NCBI GenBank assembly: GCA_020050175.1
Contig: JAGVKY010000169.1
Coordinates: 1 to 25,855, forward strand
From: Parachlamydiales bacterium
GTDB lineage: Bacteria > Chlamydiota > Chlamydiia > Chlamydiales > JAJFMK01
Length of the DNA stretch: 25,855 nt
Direction: 5' to 3'
The translations under genes and the position numbers were made by a program. Below, in pieces: positions 1 to 7,873 of this stretch; the stretch's first letter is position 1, and every line of letters begins with the position of its first letter. The notes beneath the pieces were generated by a model. It saw only the letters and a program-made list of their open reading frames with translations. It was not told the origin of the DNA and made no database searches.

Positions 1-58
1 AAAAATTTAAAAAAAATTAATCAAAAAAGGTTAACATTTTTGTTTTTTCGGAGAATGT

Positions 59-589
59 ATGCACGCTATTAGTTATTTAGCGCTTCCCCTATGGGCCATC
101 AATTGTGTCCGTTCAAGCCCAGAGTGGATAAAAAATGTTCATAAAGCAAGAGAACATAAGGATCTCAACGCTGTTCTCGCCCATGTCAGTTTGGCCACTT
201 TTTCAGCATTTGCCGGAGTCGTTCTCTATGATATTACCCAATTTGCTACCAAATTTTTAGCTGGAAAAGCATTGATTGCTTTGGGGGTTAGATTAAATCC
301 CTTACTGGCCTTCAGTTTAAGTTTGATCACCGATCTCTTTGTATTAACTGTTCTATCCACTAACTTCATGAAGATCTACCGAGAAGTCTTAGATGTTGTA
401 GTAGAGGAAATGACAGGAAGAGAGGGGTATCAATCTCCAAAGTTGCCAGCTCCCTTCAATTCCATAGAGAGTCATGAACCTCAGAATCTGAGACCCGAAG
501 TCAATGACCTCTTTGAGAATCTGCAAGATCAAGGTCCATGGCCTGCGATTGCCCATTGGTTCAACACGAATATTTTAGGCAAACGCTAA
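59..589 (+). CDS. Hypothetical two-helix membrane protein, possible inclusion-membrane (Inc)-like
   Basis: A 176-residue protein with no domain I recognise. Two long hydrophobic stretches (about residues 38-60 and 71-100) are separated by a very short loop, followed by a soluble C-terminal tail of about 75 residues. This bilobed hydrophobic hairpin is the layout of chlamydial inclusion membrane proteins, but it is also common in ordinary small membrane proteins. The ATG at 59 is chosen because a CGGAGA motif lies 4 nt upstream; the ATG at 55 runs into a stop after five codons. The 58 nt upstream are very AT-rich. The DUF687-like gene follows after 36 nt on the same strand. Function unknown; the Inc idea is inference only. 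Confidence 0.65.
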   Translation: MHAISYLALPLWAINCVRSSPEWIKNVHKAREHKDLNAVLAHVSLATFSAFAGVVLYDITQFATKFLAGKALIALGVRLNPLLAFSLSLITDLFVLTVLSTNFMKIYREVLDVVVEEMTGREGYQSPKLPAPFNSIESHEPQNLRPEVNDLFENLQDQGPWPAIAHWFNTNILGKR

Positions 590-625
590 AGTTTGCTAAA
601 ATCGTGACTTCTATCAGGAGTCTTG

Positions 626-1387
626 ATGTTCAGATACTTAGCTTTCTTCGTTCTTTTTCTTCCCTTCGTTTTAATGGCCGGAAAAGCAGGGCCTCTTTCT
701 CCCTTATTAGACGATGAAAGACTTATCTCTTGGGGGCTCGATCGCCAGGTTTTAGAGGTAGGTTACGTTGGAGAGGGAGAAGTTTCTCATCAGGTCAGGG
801 TCTCTGCCATTAACGGTATTCTTAACCATCGCATGGACTGTCTCAATGTGATGGAGAATATTTCCCGCATGCATGGAGGGGTCAATGTTCACTTTGTTTT
901 TTGGAATTCAGAAGGGTGGACAGAGGACATGTTCAAAGCTTTTTTTTCCAAGGTGGGGGTTCTTTCAGAAAGAGCTGTTGAGCTTTCGAATCTTTGGAAG
1001 CGGCTAATCGAAGAGATGGGGGGCGTTGAGTCGGGGGGGGCCATTCTCCATTTTGCCCATAGTATCGGAGCGACTGAGACTTACGCGGCAGCCGCTCTTA
1101 TGAAACCTGAAGAACTTAGCATGGTGCATGTCGTTGCTTTAGGACCTGCAACTATTATCCATCCCGTTGGATTTGGAAGTGTCATGAATTATATCAGCAA
1201 ACGGGATGCTATTGGTGTTTTGGATCCTTGGCACTTCATTCGCGCTATAGGGGGAAGTTATCCCTATGTCTCTTTTATCGGGGAATTTAAGCCCTTTTCG
1301 ACCGAGCATACCCTATATGAGGGGAGCAGCTATTTGAAGGTCATCGAAGATTATGGTCGATCTTTCCAAGAAAATTTTATACACTAG
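626..1387 (+). CDS. Secreted DUF687-like protein (chlamydial family with HSxGA motif)
   Basis: A 253-residue protein with a cleavable-looking signal peptide (hydrophobic residues about 4-18, then MAGKAG). The core resembles the chlamydia-restricted DUF687 family: an INGI segment near residue 65, a GGVNVHFVFW strand, then HFAHSIGATET, corresponding to the HSQGA element of the family, and ALGPATIIHP followed by a segment like the family's final region. The AHSIGA motif is hydrolase-like (GxSxG-like nucleophile elbow), but no activity can be claimed. The ATG at 626 has CAGGAG 5 nt upstream; a TTG directly before it is less likely. It is shorter than many family members. A run of eight G residues at 1033-1040 lies inside the frame. 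The thioesterase gene follows after 5 nt, suggesting one transcript. Family match made from memory, so moderate confidence. Confidence 0.6.
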   Translation: MFRYLAFFVLFLPFVLMAGKAGPLSPLLDDERLISWGLDRQVLEVGYVGEGEVSHQVRVSAINGILNHRMDCLNVMENISRMHGGVNVHFVFWNSEGWTEDMFKAFFSKVGVLSERAVELSNLWKRLIEEMGGVESGGAILHFAHSIGATETYAAAALMKPEELSMVHVVALGPATIIHPVGFGSVMNYISKRDAIGVLDPWHFIRAIGGSYPYVSFIGEFKPFSTEHTLYEGSSYLKVIEDYGRSFQENFIH

Positions 1388-1392
1388 CCTCT

Positions 1393-1791
1393 ATGAGGAC
1401 AGAGCACCATGTAAGGATGTATGACACCGATTGCGCTGGGGTCATTTTTTTTGGAAGTCAATTTAGATTTTTCCACGAAGCGGTAGAGATTCTTTTTGGA
1501 AAGATCGGTTTCCCGTTTAAAATCCTTTTCACGACTTCTCCTATCGTTTTTGTCATTGTTCATGCTGAAGCTGATTTCTTAAAGCCGCTTGAGATAGGGG
1601 ATCATTTAGAAATTCAGACAGCTCTTAAGCATTTAGGGACAACAAGCATTGCCCTTTCCTTCACGATATTCAGAAAGCATGAAATTGTGGGGAAAGGGGA
1701 AGTCGTTCAGGTATGCCTCGATGCTAAAAGTCGAAAGAAACAAGAAATTCCCGCCCCTCTTCGAGAAGCGCTCACAAAAGCGCTAGGGTGA
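1393..1791 (+). CDS. Hotdog-fold acyl-CoA thioesterase (4HBT / YbgC-FadM type)
   Basis: A 132-residue single-domain protein of the 4-hydroxybenzoyl-CoA thioesterase superfamily. The N-terminal signature VRMYDTDCAGVIFFG matches the family's YxDTDxxGVV motif, with the Asp as probable catalytic residue. The next helix (FRFFHEAVEILF) and the later strands (EADFLKPLEIGDHLEIQT) also fit, as does the length. Substrate cannot be read from the sequence; relatives act on aromatic, dihydroxynaphthoyl- or acyl-CoAs. It starts 5 nt after the DUF687-like gene and ends 7 nt before the convergent gene at 1799, so no separate terminator fits between them. Confidence 0.8.
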   Translation: MRTEHHVRMYDTDCAGVIFFGSQFRFFHEAVEILFGKIGFPFKILFTTSPIVFVIVHAEADFLKPLEIGDHLEIQTALKHLGTTSIALSFTIFRKHEIVGKGEVVQVCLDAKSRKKQEIPAPLREALTKALG

Positions 1792-1798
1792 TCTCGAC

Positions 1799-2656
1799 TT
1801 ACCTTCCGATGGCCAAGCGGTAATAGAGGATTTGTTTGACAGCCTCTACTTGAGCAGCTCTCTCTTCAGGATATTTAGCCTTTCCAAAAAAAGGTTCAGC
1901 AAGTTGATCTGCTAATTGGTCGATCATCACTTCTTCCGTTTTTTGGGGGTCTTCTTCGACCCCTTCTTTGATTGTCTCAATCCTTTCATGCACATCAAGA
2001 AGAAGACGTTTGAAGTTTTGATAAGATAGATTGGGATCCCCTTCAACCGATTCATAGCGTGGATTTGTAAAATAGTCGAAGATGATGTTGTCTACTGCTT
2101 GGGGATTCTCAGCCAGATTTAAATCATTCGCGAGAGCTTTCCCTTTAAAAACAAGAAAACGGCAATCCTCAATGATCTTTAACTCGTCGGCTTCAATTTT
2201 TAGGCTAGTAGAACCTGTTTCTGCTGCAGTTATGGGTTCTTGGGGGGAAGGAAGAGCTCCCTTTATTTTCCCAATCGTTTCCCTTAGACGGTTGCCAAGT
2301 GTGGGTTTAGGTTCAACGATCGCTCTAAAGCTCTTCTCGACCCGTTTTTTAGTGAGTTCTTGCGGAGTGAATTTTCCATTTCTATCCAAAACCTCAATAA
2401 GTTTTGACGCTCTATCTCCTAATGGAGCGCCTAAGGGTGAGCTTAAGTAGGTCTTATTTTCAAAAAGCTCATCTCGCATTATCCTTATCGCCTCTATTAC
2501 GGTCTTTTGATTGTCAGGAACAAGCTCCTTTAGGGCGCTCTTTTCATCACCAATTTTTTTGACAAAATGGAACCAGGCACTCACGATCCTTTCGGCTTCG
2601 TTCTGCCGAATAGGTTGACCGGAACCACCTGTTGGACGGGGTGCTACAGCTGCCAT
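1799..2656 (-). CDS. Hypothetical protein, mainly helical, soluble
   Basis: A 285-residue protein without a recognisable domain, signal peptide or membrane segment. The N-terminus is low-complexity (MAAVAPRPTGGSG), then charged and probably helical sequence, with a Pro/Thr-rich linker around residues 130-150. I start it at 2656 because GAGAGGTGG lies just upstream. An in-frame ATG at 2698 would add 14 residues but has no ribosome-binding site. Between the two lies AGGAGG in front of a two-codon reading frame (ATG AAA TAG), which may be accidental or a leader minicistron. The gene is divergent from another unknown gene at 2879. A soluble unknown protein with a disordered N-terminus is compatible with a type III effector, but nothing proves it. 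Confidence 0.6.
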   Translation of the reverse strand: MAAVAPRPTGGSGQPIRQNEAERIVSAWFHFVKKIGDEKSALKELVPDNQKTVIEAIRIMRDELFENKTYLSSPLGAPLGDRASKLIEVLDRNGKFTPQELTKKRVEKSFRAIVEPKPTLGNRLRETIGKIKGALPSPQEPITAAETGSTSLKIEADELKIIEDCRFLVFKGKALANDLNLAENPQAVDNIIFDYFTNPRYESVEGDPNLSYQNFKRLLLDVHERIETIKEGVEEDPQKTEEVMIDQLADQLAEPFFGKAKYPEERAAQVEAVKQILYYRLAIGR

Positions 2657-2722
2657 TTTCCACCTCTCTATTTCATGCCACCTCCTATTGGACAACATTA
2701 GTTTTAATTTGAAATGAAGGAT

Positions 2723-2752
2723 AAAAAAAGGCTGTGCTTAAGGCACTCCTTT
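2723..2752 (-). terminator. Terminator-like hairpin in the leader of the 2656 gene
   Basis: Read on the minus strand, an interrupted stem (AAAGG pairing with CCTTT outside, GTGC with GCAC inside, 5-nt loop TTAAG/CTTAA) is followed directly by seven T. It lies between any distant promoter and the minus-strand gene starting at 2656, with no minus-strand gene upstream that would need termination. It could be an attenuator, the end of a small leader RNA, or chance in AT-rich DNA. Confidence 0.4.
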
Positions 2753-2878
2753 AAAGTACAAGGGGTTAAGCTATTTTGGTCCTTCATTCGTAGGGAGCTC
2801 ACCATTTGCGTTAAATTTAAAACATACTTAAAATTTAAAAATATTTTCGTTTATTTTTTTTTACCCAATTTTTAAATT

Positions 2879-4504
2879 ATGGCTGCCTTTTCTTCTAATA
2901 GTTGCTTTACCTCTTCTCAAACAAAAATTTCTTGGTCTGACTTTGTTGGGTTTTGGACAACAAAGGAGGGAGAAAAAGCTCTTAATAGAGGTTTGCGTTG
3001 TTTAAAACTTCTTGGAATTAACATTGACGGAATTAATTTGAATGTCAGAGAAGCGGGCGTTTTGGACAATGTTTCTAAAAGACAATTTCAGCAGGCCCAA
3101 AGTCTTCGGGTAGAAAATTTACATGTTTTACAAAAATATGTGCGAGGGCTTGAGTTTCCACAGCTTATTTCGAATCAACGAATAAATATTAATGCTGTAA
3201 GAGAATTAACTTCTGTACTAAACCAATTTCTAAATGGTTGGGTTCCCCTTTATCTCGAAGACGAACGTCTTGTTCAACCTTTAACTGCCCTGAGCGATCA
3301 GTTACAGGCAAAAATTATTAATGTTTACCGAACATTTTCAAGAGAGGCTGTAGAAAGGGTCCAGGCTAGAGTTAAGCTAGTAGCAGATAAATTATTTTCC
3401 CCTTTGATTCGAAAAGCTGAAAATACTGATCAAACTCGAAGAGCTCAGCAAGACAAAGCGACATTTATAGAAAAACTAACGGATTTTGAAACAAGTTATT
3501 CTAAACTTGCACTCCAATTCTTTTGGGTAAGGATCCAAGAGGATTCAGCTGACAATTCTCCTGTAGATCTCATTAGAAAGATGGAAGAGGAGTGGGATAA
3601 TTTTAATAAAAGGGTTTTTGTCCATCTCCAACGGTTGGATAACGTTGAAATTGATCCTGAGCAACCTTGGGAGGTTAGCTATAATAGAGTCAACCGGTTG
3701 GTCAAAGATGTTTTTGGAGAGATCTCCAAGTCACATAGAAATTCTCAGCATCCAAGAGTTCCTCTTTCTGTCGATACAAGTGCTAGACCTTCTTCCTTTT
3801 ACCCTGATCTTGTTTCTCCCTTAGCAAATACACCCCGAACGCCATATGCTAACAAACAAAAATTCTCTGCGTATGTGGATGATGCGATCTTATCGGGAAA
3901 ATTTATCGTTGATATCCAAGGTCTCGAATTTTGCCCCCCTAATGACCGTTTAAATGTTAATCGGTGGCAAACAGTCATGAGCAAAAGAAAGGAGCTTGTA
4001 GGCTTTGTTAGTGATATTATTCAAGGGGTAGATCCTTATTCTCTTTCTGCCTATGCCTTTAGCGAATCCATTGTACACATCGAGGCTCCCAGCGCCAAAG
4101 AGAAGAGTAAATTTGAAAGTTTTCTAGAAACTCTTGATGCTGCTCTATTAAACGCTGCAAAATCGACCTTTCTTTTTGCTGCTCAAACTCCCCCTTTTGA
4201 TGACTTTAATAGCATTGCAGATAGGCTGGAAGGGAATCCCGATCAAATTAAAAGATTGCAAACTAGTTTACAGACTCTCCGTGAAGGTTCTTACAAGCGG
4301 TTCCAATTTTGCAAAGATATCGCTGATCTGCAGGAAGCTTTTGATTTTCTAGAAAAGGTTGATGCTATTTTTAACGCCTTCTATACGGCAACCGTCAACG
4401 CACCTGTTTCCCTGTCCGACGCCTTTATTTCCAATTTTTTAAAAGAAATTAAACCTGTGCTGTTGGAAAACGCCAAAACTCCTAGATCAATTAATTTTTT
4501 TTAA
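2879..4504 (+). CDS. Large hypothetical soluble protein, predominantly helical
   Basis: A 541-residue protein that I do not recognise. The first 20 residues are Ser/Thr-rich without a hydrophobic core, so no Sec signal. The rest is highly charged and looks alpha-helical, with heptad-like stretches around residues 140-190. There are no membrane segments and no obvious catalytic motif. The ATG at 2879 follows an AT-only leader with no Shine-Dalgarno sequence, which is unusual for this window. It is divergent from the unknown gene ending at 2656, and both proteins begin MAA. The coding sequence is more AT-rich than the housekeeping genes further right. A Ser-rich N-terminus and lineage-specific sequence would suit a secreted effector; this is only inference. 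Confidence 0.65.
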   Translation: MAAFSSNSCFTSSQTKISWSDFVGFWTTKEGEKALNRGLRCLKLLGINIDGINLNVREAGVLDNVSKRQFQQAQSLRVENLHVLQKYVRGLEFPQLISNQRININAVRELTSVLNQFLNGWVPLYLEDERLVQPLTALSDQLQAKIINVYRTFSREAVERVQARVKLVADKLFSPLIRKAENTDQTRRAQQDKATFIEKLTDFETSYSKLALQFFWVRIQEDSADNSPVDLIRKMEEEWDNFNKRVFVHLQRLDNVEIDPEQPWEVSYNRVNRLVKDVFGEISKSHRNSQHPRVPLSVDTSARPSSFYPDLVSPLANTPRTPYANKQKFSAYVDDAILSGKFIVDIQGLEFCPPNDRLNVNRWQTVMSKRKELVGFVSDIIQGVDPYSLSAYAFSESIVHIEAPSAKEKSKFESFLETLDAALLNAAKSTFLFAAQTPPFDDFNSIADRLEGNPDQIKRLQTSLQTLREGSYKRFQFCKDIADLQEAFDFLEKVDAIFNAFYTATVNAPVSLSDAFISNFLKEIKPVLLENAKTPRSINFF

Positions 4505-4628
4505 TCATTGGGGTCATCCTCTTGGAGGGTCCCACAACGATTTTTGTCCTAGCAACCACCAAAAACTGAGTACCATTCCGCCGAACGACGCCGTTCTCGT
4601 CGATTTAGTCACTAATAACCCATAAGAT

Positions 4629-5942
4629 TTATGACAAGCTTGCGTTGGGAGGCATTTCTGGGTAAAGGTCGCGGTAATCTTCCCAATTGAAGGGAGTGGG
4701 ACGATTAGGCCGAGGGGCTTCTTCTACCATTTTCCATAGATCGAGGGAGATAAACCATTTGTAAAAGGGGCGATAGTCATTGGGGAGCTTACGGATATTT
4801 TTTTTGATATGCTCTTGGATATCCCGGAATAAAGTATAGATGACTCGGGTTTTCATTTTAAAATTTGTTATAAAAGAGCGAAACCTGGGGAACAATTCTT
4901 TCGGAGAGAGAGTAAACCCGTAATCTCTCGGATCCTCTCCGGTTGCAACAATATTCAACATCGTCCTAAAGCATTTCTCACATTGATGGCAATTTAGAGT
5001 CGCTTGACCAGGGATTTTTTGCTGCCAACAAACTGTCAGTTTAGGCTTGGGTAGATGCCTGTTTCGACAGAAAGCAGAGATATACTTCACTTTATCTACC
5101 CTAGTCATGTCGAATGGATCATGTTTAACTTGAAGACCCATAGGGGAGACATTTTCATCAATCAGGGGGCAACAAGCTCTATGCATCACTTTTCCATCAG
5201 GAAAGGTGTTTGCGCGCCAATGATTGTCTGATCCGATATAGAAGGTGGGAAGTCCCATAGCATATAAAAAGGGAGTGGCTATCTCTATCCAACCTAATCC
5301 TAGGCTAGTGTCCCAGAGCCAATCATCGATATCGCACGAGAGTGAATTGAGATAGTTTCTCTTCAGAAATTGCTCATGATTGACGTAAATCGTATAGAAA
5401 TCAAAATTGTTATTTTTAGCAAAATCGGCAGCAATTTCATTGGGGTCATTAAACGAGATCAGAACAGGATTTTCATCAAAATGGCGACAAAGGGTTGTTG
5501 TTGAATCAAGTCCTGCTGTGTACAACATCCCGGGTCGAGACCCCTTTTTAGAAAGGATATTTTTTACAAGGCGTTTTGGTTTCAGCTCTCCATTCCATGA
5601 GGTATTGCAGAAATATCGCTTGAAAAACTCTTTTACCTTTTTGAGAGAGTAGTAGAGGTCTTCATCCATCTCATCAATTGTGTATTCCTCTCCAGAAAAC
5701 CAGATGATAGCGATGGTATAGGAGATAAGAGGCGCCTCTACAATCGATGAAGGAAGGTTAGGAACATCGACTTCCTTTGGGTAAGATACATAGAATTCTT
5801 CGTTTACGTATTTTTGGGAGAATTCACGAGACAAATGAAAGCGAACCAGGTTGTTCTCGATCGTTTTAGATTCGATTAAGGGCAATAAAGCAGAGAGGGT
5901 CAGCGGAAAAAAAAGAAGAACTAGATACTTTAAAAAAAACAT
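4629..5942 (-). CDS. QueC-like PP-loop ATPase family protein with N-terminal export-like signal
   Basis: A 437-residue protein. Residues 142-148 (TAGLDST) match the SGGxDS PP-loop that binds ATP in QueC, GuaA and related adenylating enzymes. Cys305, Cys318, Cys321 and Cys324 (the last three as CHQCEKC) resemble the four-cysteine zinc site near the C-terminal half of QueC. No queuosine-pathway gene is nearby. Instead it follows a polysaccharide pyruvyl transferase-like gene by 4 nt, so a role in adenylation or amidation of a sugar or peptide precursor is possible. The odd point is the first 20 residues (MFFLKYL, then LLFFPLTLSALLP), which look like a signal peptide or membrane anchor although ATP chemistry would be cytosolic. 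No clear ribosome-binding site precedes this ATG; translational coupling is likely. Confidence 0.65.
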   Translation of the reverse strand: MFFLKYLVLLFFPLTLSALLPLIESKTIENNLVRFHLSREFSQKYVNEEFYVSYPKEVDVPNLPSSIVEAPLISYTIAIIWFSGEEYTIDEMDEDLYYSLKKVKEFFKRYFCNTSWNGELKPKRLVKNILSKKGSRPGMLYTAGLDSTTTLCRHFDENPVLISFNDPNEIAADFAKNNNFDFYTIYVNHEQFLKRNYLNSLSCDIDDWLWDTSLGLGWIEIATPFLYAMGLPTFYIGSDNHWRANTFPDGKVMHRACCPLIDENVSPMGLQVKHDPFDMTRVDKVKYISAFCRNRHLPKPKLTVCWQQKIPGQATLNCHQCEKCFRTMLNIVATGEDPRDYGFTLSPKELFPRFRSFITNFKMKTRVIYTLFRDIQEHIKKNIRKLPNDYRPFYKWFISLDLWKMVEEAPRPNRPTPFNWEDYRDLYPEMPPNASLS

Positions 5943-5946
5943 AGAT

Positions 5947-7044
5947 TTAGGGCTTAGTCATTTGGGCAACGATTTTCCAATCGTCATGGAAAATAACGCG
6001 ATGGTGATGATCTAAAGGTTTAATAGTGCTCGCGAAAACAGCTCGTGTTTTTCCATATGAATTATCAAATAAATGGACCTTCTTACCAAGTAAAAAGGCG
6101 GCAATTCCTACGTGAAGCCTATCTGTCCAAACGACATCGTAGGCATCGATAGTTTTTATAAATCTTTCTACGACTGCAAAGTTTTCATCATCAGAAGTTG
6201 TATCTGTGAGAGATCCGTAAGAAGAGATGTCTTGATTGGTGCTGGGCAATGGAATTCCCTCTCTCAGCTTGTTGATTTCACAATCTAAACGGAAAGCGAA
6301 AAGGTTTTTAGGAGGTGCCTCTTCTTCCTTTTTCGATGGGGTAAAAGGTGTGAGGTCAGCAAAAAAAGCGAGATCGCAGGCCAAAAAAACGTTTTCTTTA
6401 TAAGGAACGATCTTTTTGCAGTAGTGATAAGACATTTTCTCACGACAAAGAAGGGTGACATTCGGTCGAAGTTGACTTAACAAGCTTTGATGTCCTTGAA
6501 TCGTGTGAGGCAGGACGATCACTGGTATCCCCCTTCCCATGACATCTTGTAAAAATTGAAAACAATGATGGTAATAAGGGACAAGGTTTCCACCTCCGCT
6601 ATACACGATCACATCAATGGGGATTGATGGATGATTTTTAATGGCTACGGAATAAGGAGTGCAAGAGATGCCTAGTTTTTTGAATAAACAAAGTGTGCCG
6701 TACCAGATTAAGGCATCTCCCGCATTACCAGTATTCTGAAAAAAAGCAACATTTTTATTTTTCAAATGATTGATCAAAAACTGATCCAGGAACTTATTAC
6801 CAAGGGAGGATAAATCAGAACTAATAGCAGGGGCTTCCCCATAGACGCAACCGCTGCAAAGAGTTAGCGCCAGAGTTAAAAGTATAGGGTAGTAAGAGCT
6901 TAGAAGCACTTTAGCGCCTGAGTTGATAGGTGGACCATGAGAACATGAGGAGAGGGTTCTTTTTATTTTTGTCACTATTTTTTGTAGAGTTGGCAAGGAA
7001 AAAGTGTCGCTAAGAATAAAAAAACTATTTTTATCAAATTGCAT
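5947..7044 (-). CDS. Polysaccharide pyruvyl transferase family protein
   Basis: It belongs to the pyruvyl transferase family (CsaB/WcaK/ExoV type), which adds pyruvate ketals from phosphoenolpyruvate to sugars. Conserved features, in order: QNTGNAGDALIWYG near the N-terminus of the domain, VYSGGGNLVPYY, and the C-terminal VWTDRLHVGIAAFLLG segment. The family domain occupies roughly the last 290 residues. Before it lies a hydrophobic segment ending LTLCSGCVYGEAP that looks like a lipoprotein-type signal or membrane anchor, with an imperfect lipobox. The start is uncertain: ATG at 7044 is used here; TTG at 7089 would overlap the upstream gene by 29 nt; GTG at 6909 would place the hydrophobic segment at the very N-terminus. 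The QueC-like gene follows after 4 nt, so the two probably act on one glycan. Confidence 0.75.
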   Translation of the reverse strand: MQFDKNSFFILSDTFSLPTLQKIVTKIKRTLSSCSHGPPINSGAKVLLSSYYPILLTLALTLCSGCVYGEAPAISSDLSSLGNKFLDQFLINHLKNKNVAFFQNTGNAGDALIWYGTLCLFKKLGISCTPYSVAIKNHPSIPIDVIVYSGGGNLVPYYHHCFQFLQDVMGRGIPVIVLPHTIQGHQSLLSQLRPNVTLLCREKMSYHYCKKIVPYKENVFLACDLAFFADLTPFTPSKKEEEAPPKNLFAFRLDCEINKLREGIPLPSTNQDISSYGSLTDTTSDDENFAVVERFIKTIDAYDVVWTDRLHVGIAAFLLGKKVHLFDNSYGKTRAVFASTIKPLDHHHRVIFHDDWKIVAQMTKP

Positions 7045-7060
7045 GCATCTTATATCCTGC

Positions 7061-7873
7061 TTATTTTTGGGAGAAGCGGGAATTTTCAAACGAGATGCCT
7101 ATAAAGGCTTGCAATGGATCATGTGTAAGAAACAATAATCCATCCTCTTTTACAACGCGTTTCAAAAGAGCCTCCTTTTCAATAACGCTCTGCTCGGGGA
7201 AACGATCGAATCCTGTGTTAACAGGAAGGTTAATCCAGGGAACGCCAGGGATGAGATCTGTAGGTAGAGCAATTAAGCCTGGTGCATAAAGCATGACAAT
7301 AAGAAGGCCCAGGGTGTGACCCTCAGAAAGAAACAATTCACTTGGGAAGGGAAGTCGATCATCTTTTTGTAACAATTTTAACTTTCCTGAGGACTCCAGA
7401 AGGGGGGGGAGATCGGAAATGAAAGAGGCGCGATCTCTCGGTTTTGGTGCTTTGGCCCTTTCGAAATGAGAGACAGATATGTAATGGGTGGCATGAGGGA
7501 AAAGGAGAGAAAGGCCTTTCTCATCTCTATTTAGAACCCCTCCCACATGATCGAAATGGAGGTGAGAGAGAACAATGCCTCTAATATCTTTTGGTTTAAC
7601 TCCATTGCTCGCAAGAGATAAAAGAAGTTGATTTTCTTCTCCAACGACGCAATAACGTTCTCTTTCTTTAGGGGGGAGGCTTGTTCCAATTGTCCCATCA
7701 AAGAGATAAAGATCCCCTTTGTCATCTTCAATTAAAAGAGCGCGCGAGGCAAGTTCGGCGCGGTTATTTTCGTCGCTTTTAATCCAGCGTGACCAAAGGG
7801 CTTTAGGCACATGACCAAACATCGATCCCCCATCAAGGGCATGCCGATTCCCTTCTAAAGAGGTGATTTTCAC
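7061..7873 (-). CDS. Metallo-beta-lactamase-fold hydrolase
   Basis: A 270-residue metallo-hydrolase. The zinc ligands are visible: H104, H106, D108 and H109 in SHLHFDHVGG, H186 in SEGHTLG, D206 in LPTDLIPG and H251 in LTHDP. No signal peptide, so cytoplasmic. The substrate is unknown; the fold includes lactonases and thioesterases. Its place at the end of an acyl-CoA degradation operon suggests hydrolysis of a lactone, ester or thioester intermediate (inference). The GTG start at 7873 overlaps the TGA stop of the enoyl-CoA hydratase gene by 4 nt (GTGA), a coupled arrangement. Confidence 0.85.
   Translation of the reverse strand: MKITSLEGNRHALDGGSMFGHVPKALWSRWIKSDENNRAELASRALLIEDDKGDLYLFDGTIGTSLPPKERERYCVVGEENQLLLSLASNGVKPKDIRGIVLSHLHFDHVGGVLNRDEKGLSLLFPHATHYISVSHFERAKAPKPRDRASFISDLPPLLESSGKLKLLQKDDRLPFPSELFLSEGHTLGLLIVMLYAPGLIALPTDLIPGVPWINLPVNTGFDRFPEQSVIEKEALLKRVVKEDGLLFLTHDPLQAFIGISFENSRFSQK

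Noticed and set aside
4505..4628. Terminator between the convergent genes
   Set aside because: Only short stems (CCTC/GAGG and CGACG/CGTCG) without a following T run; not strong enough to list.
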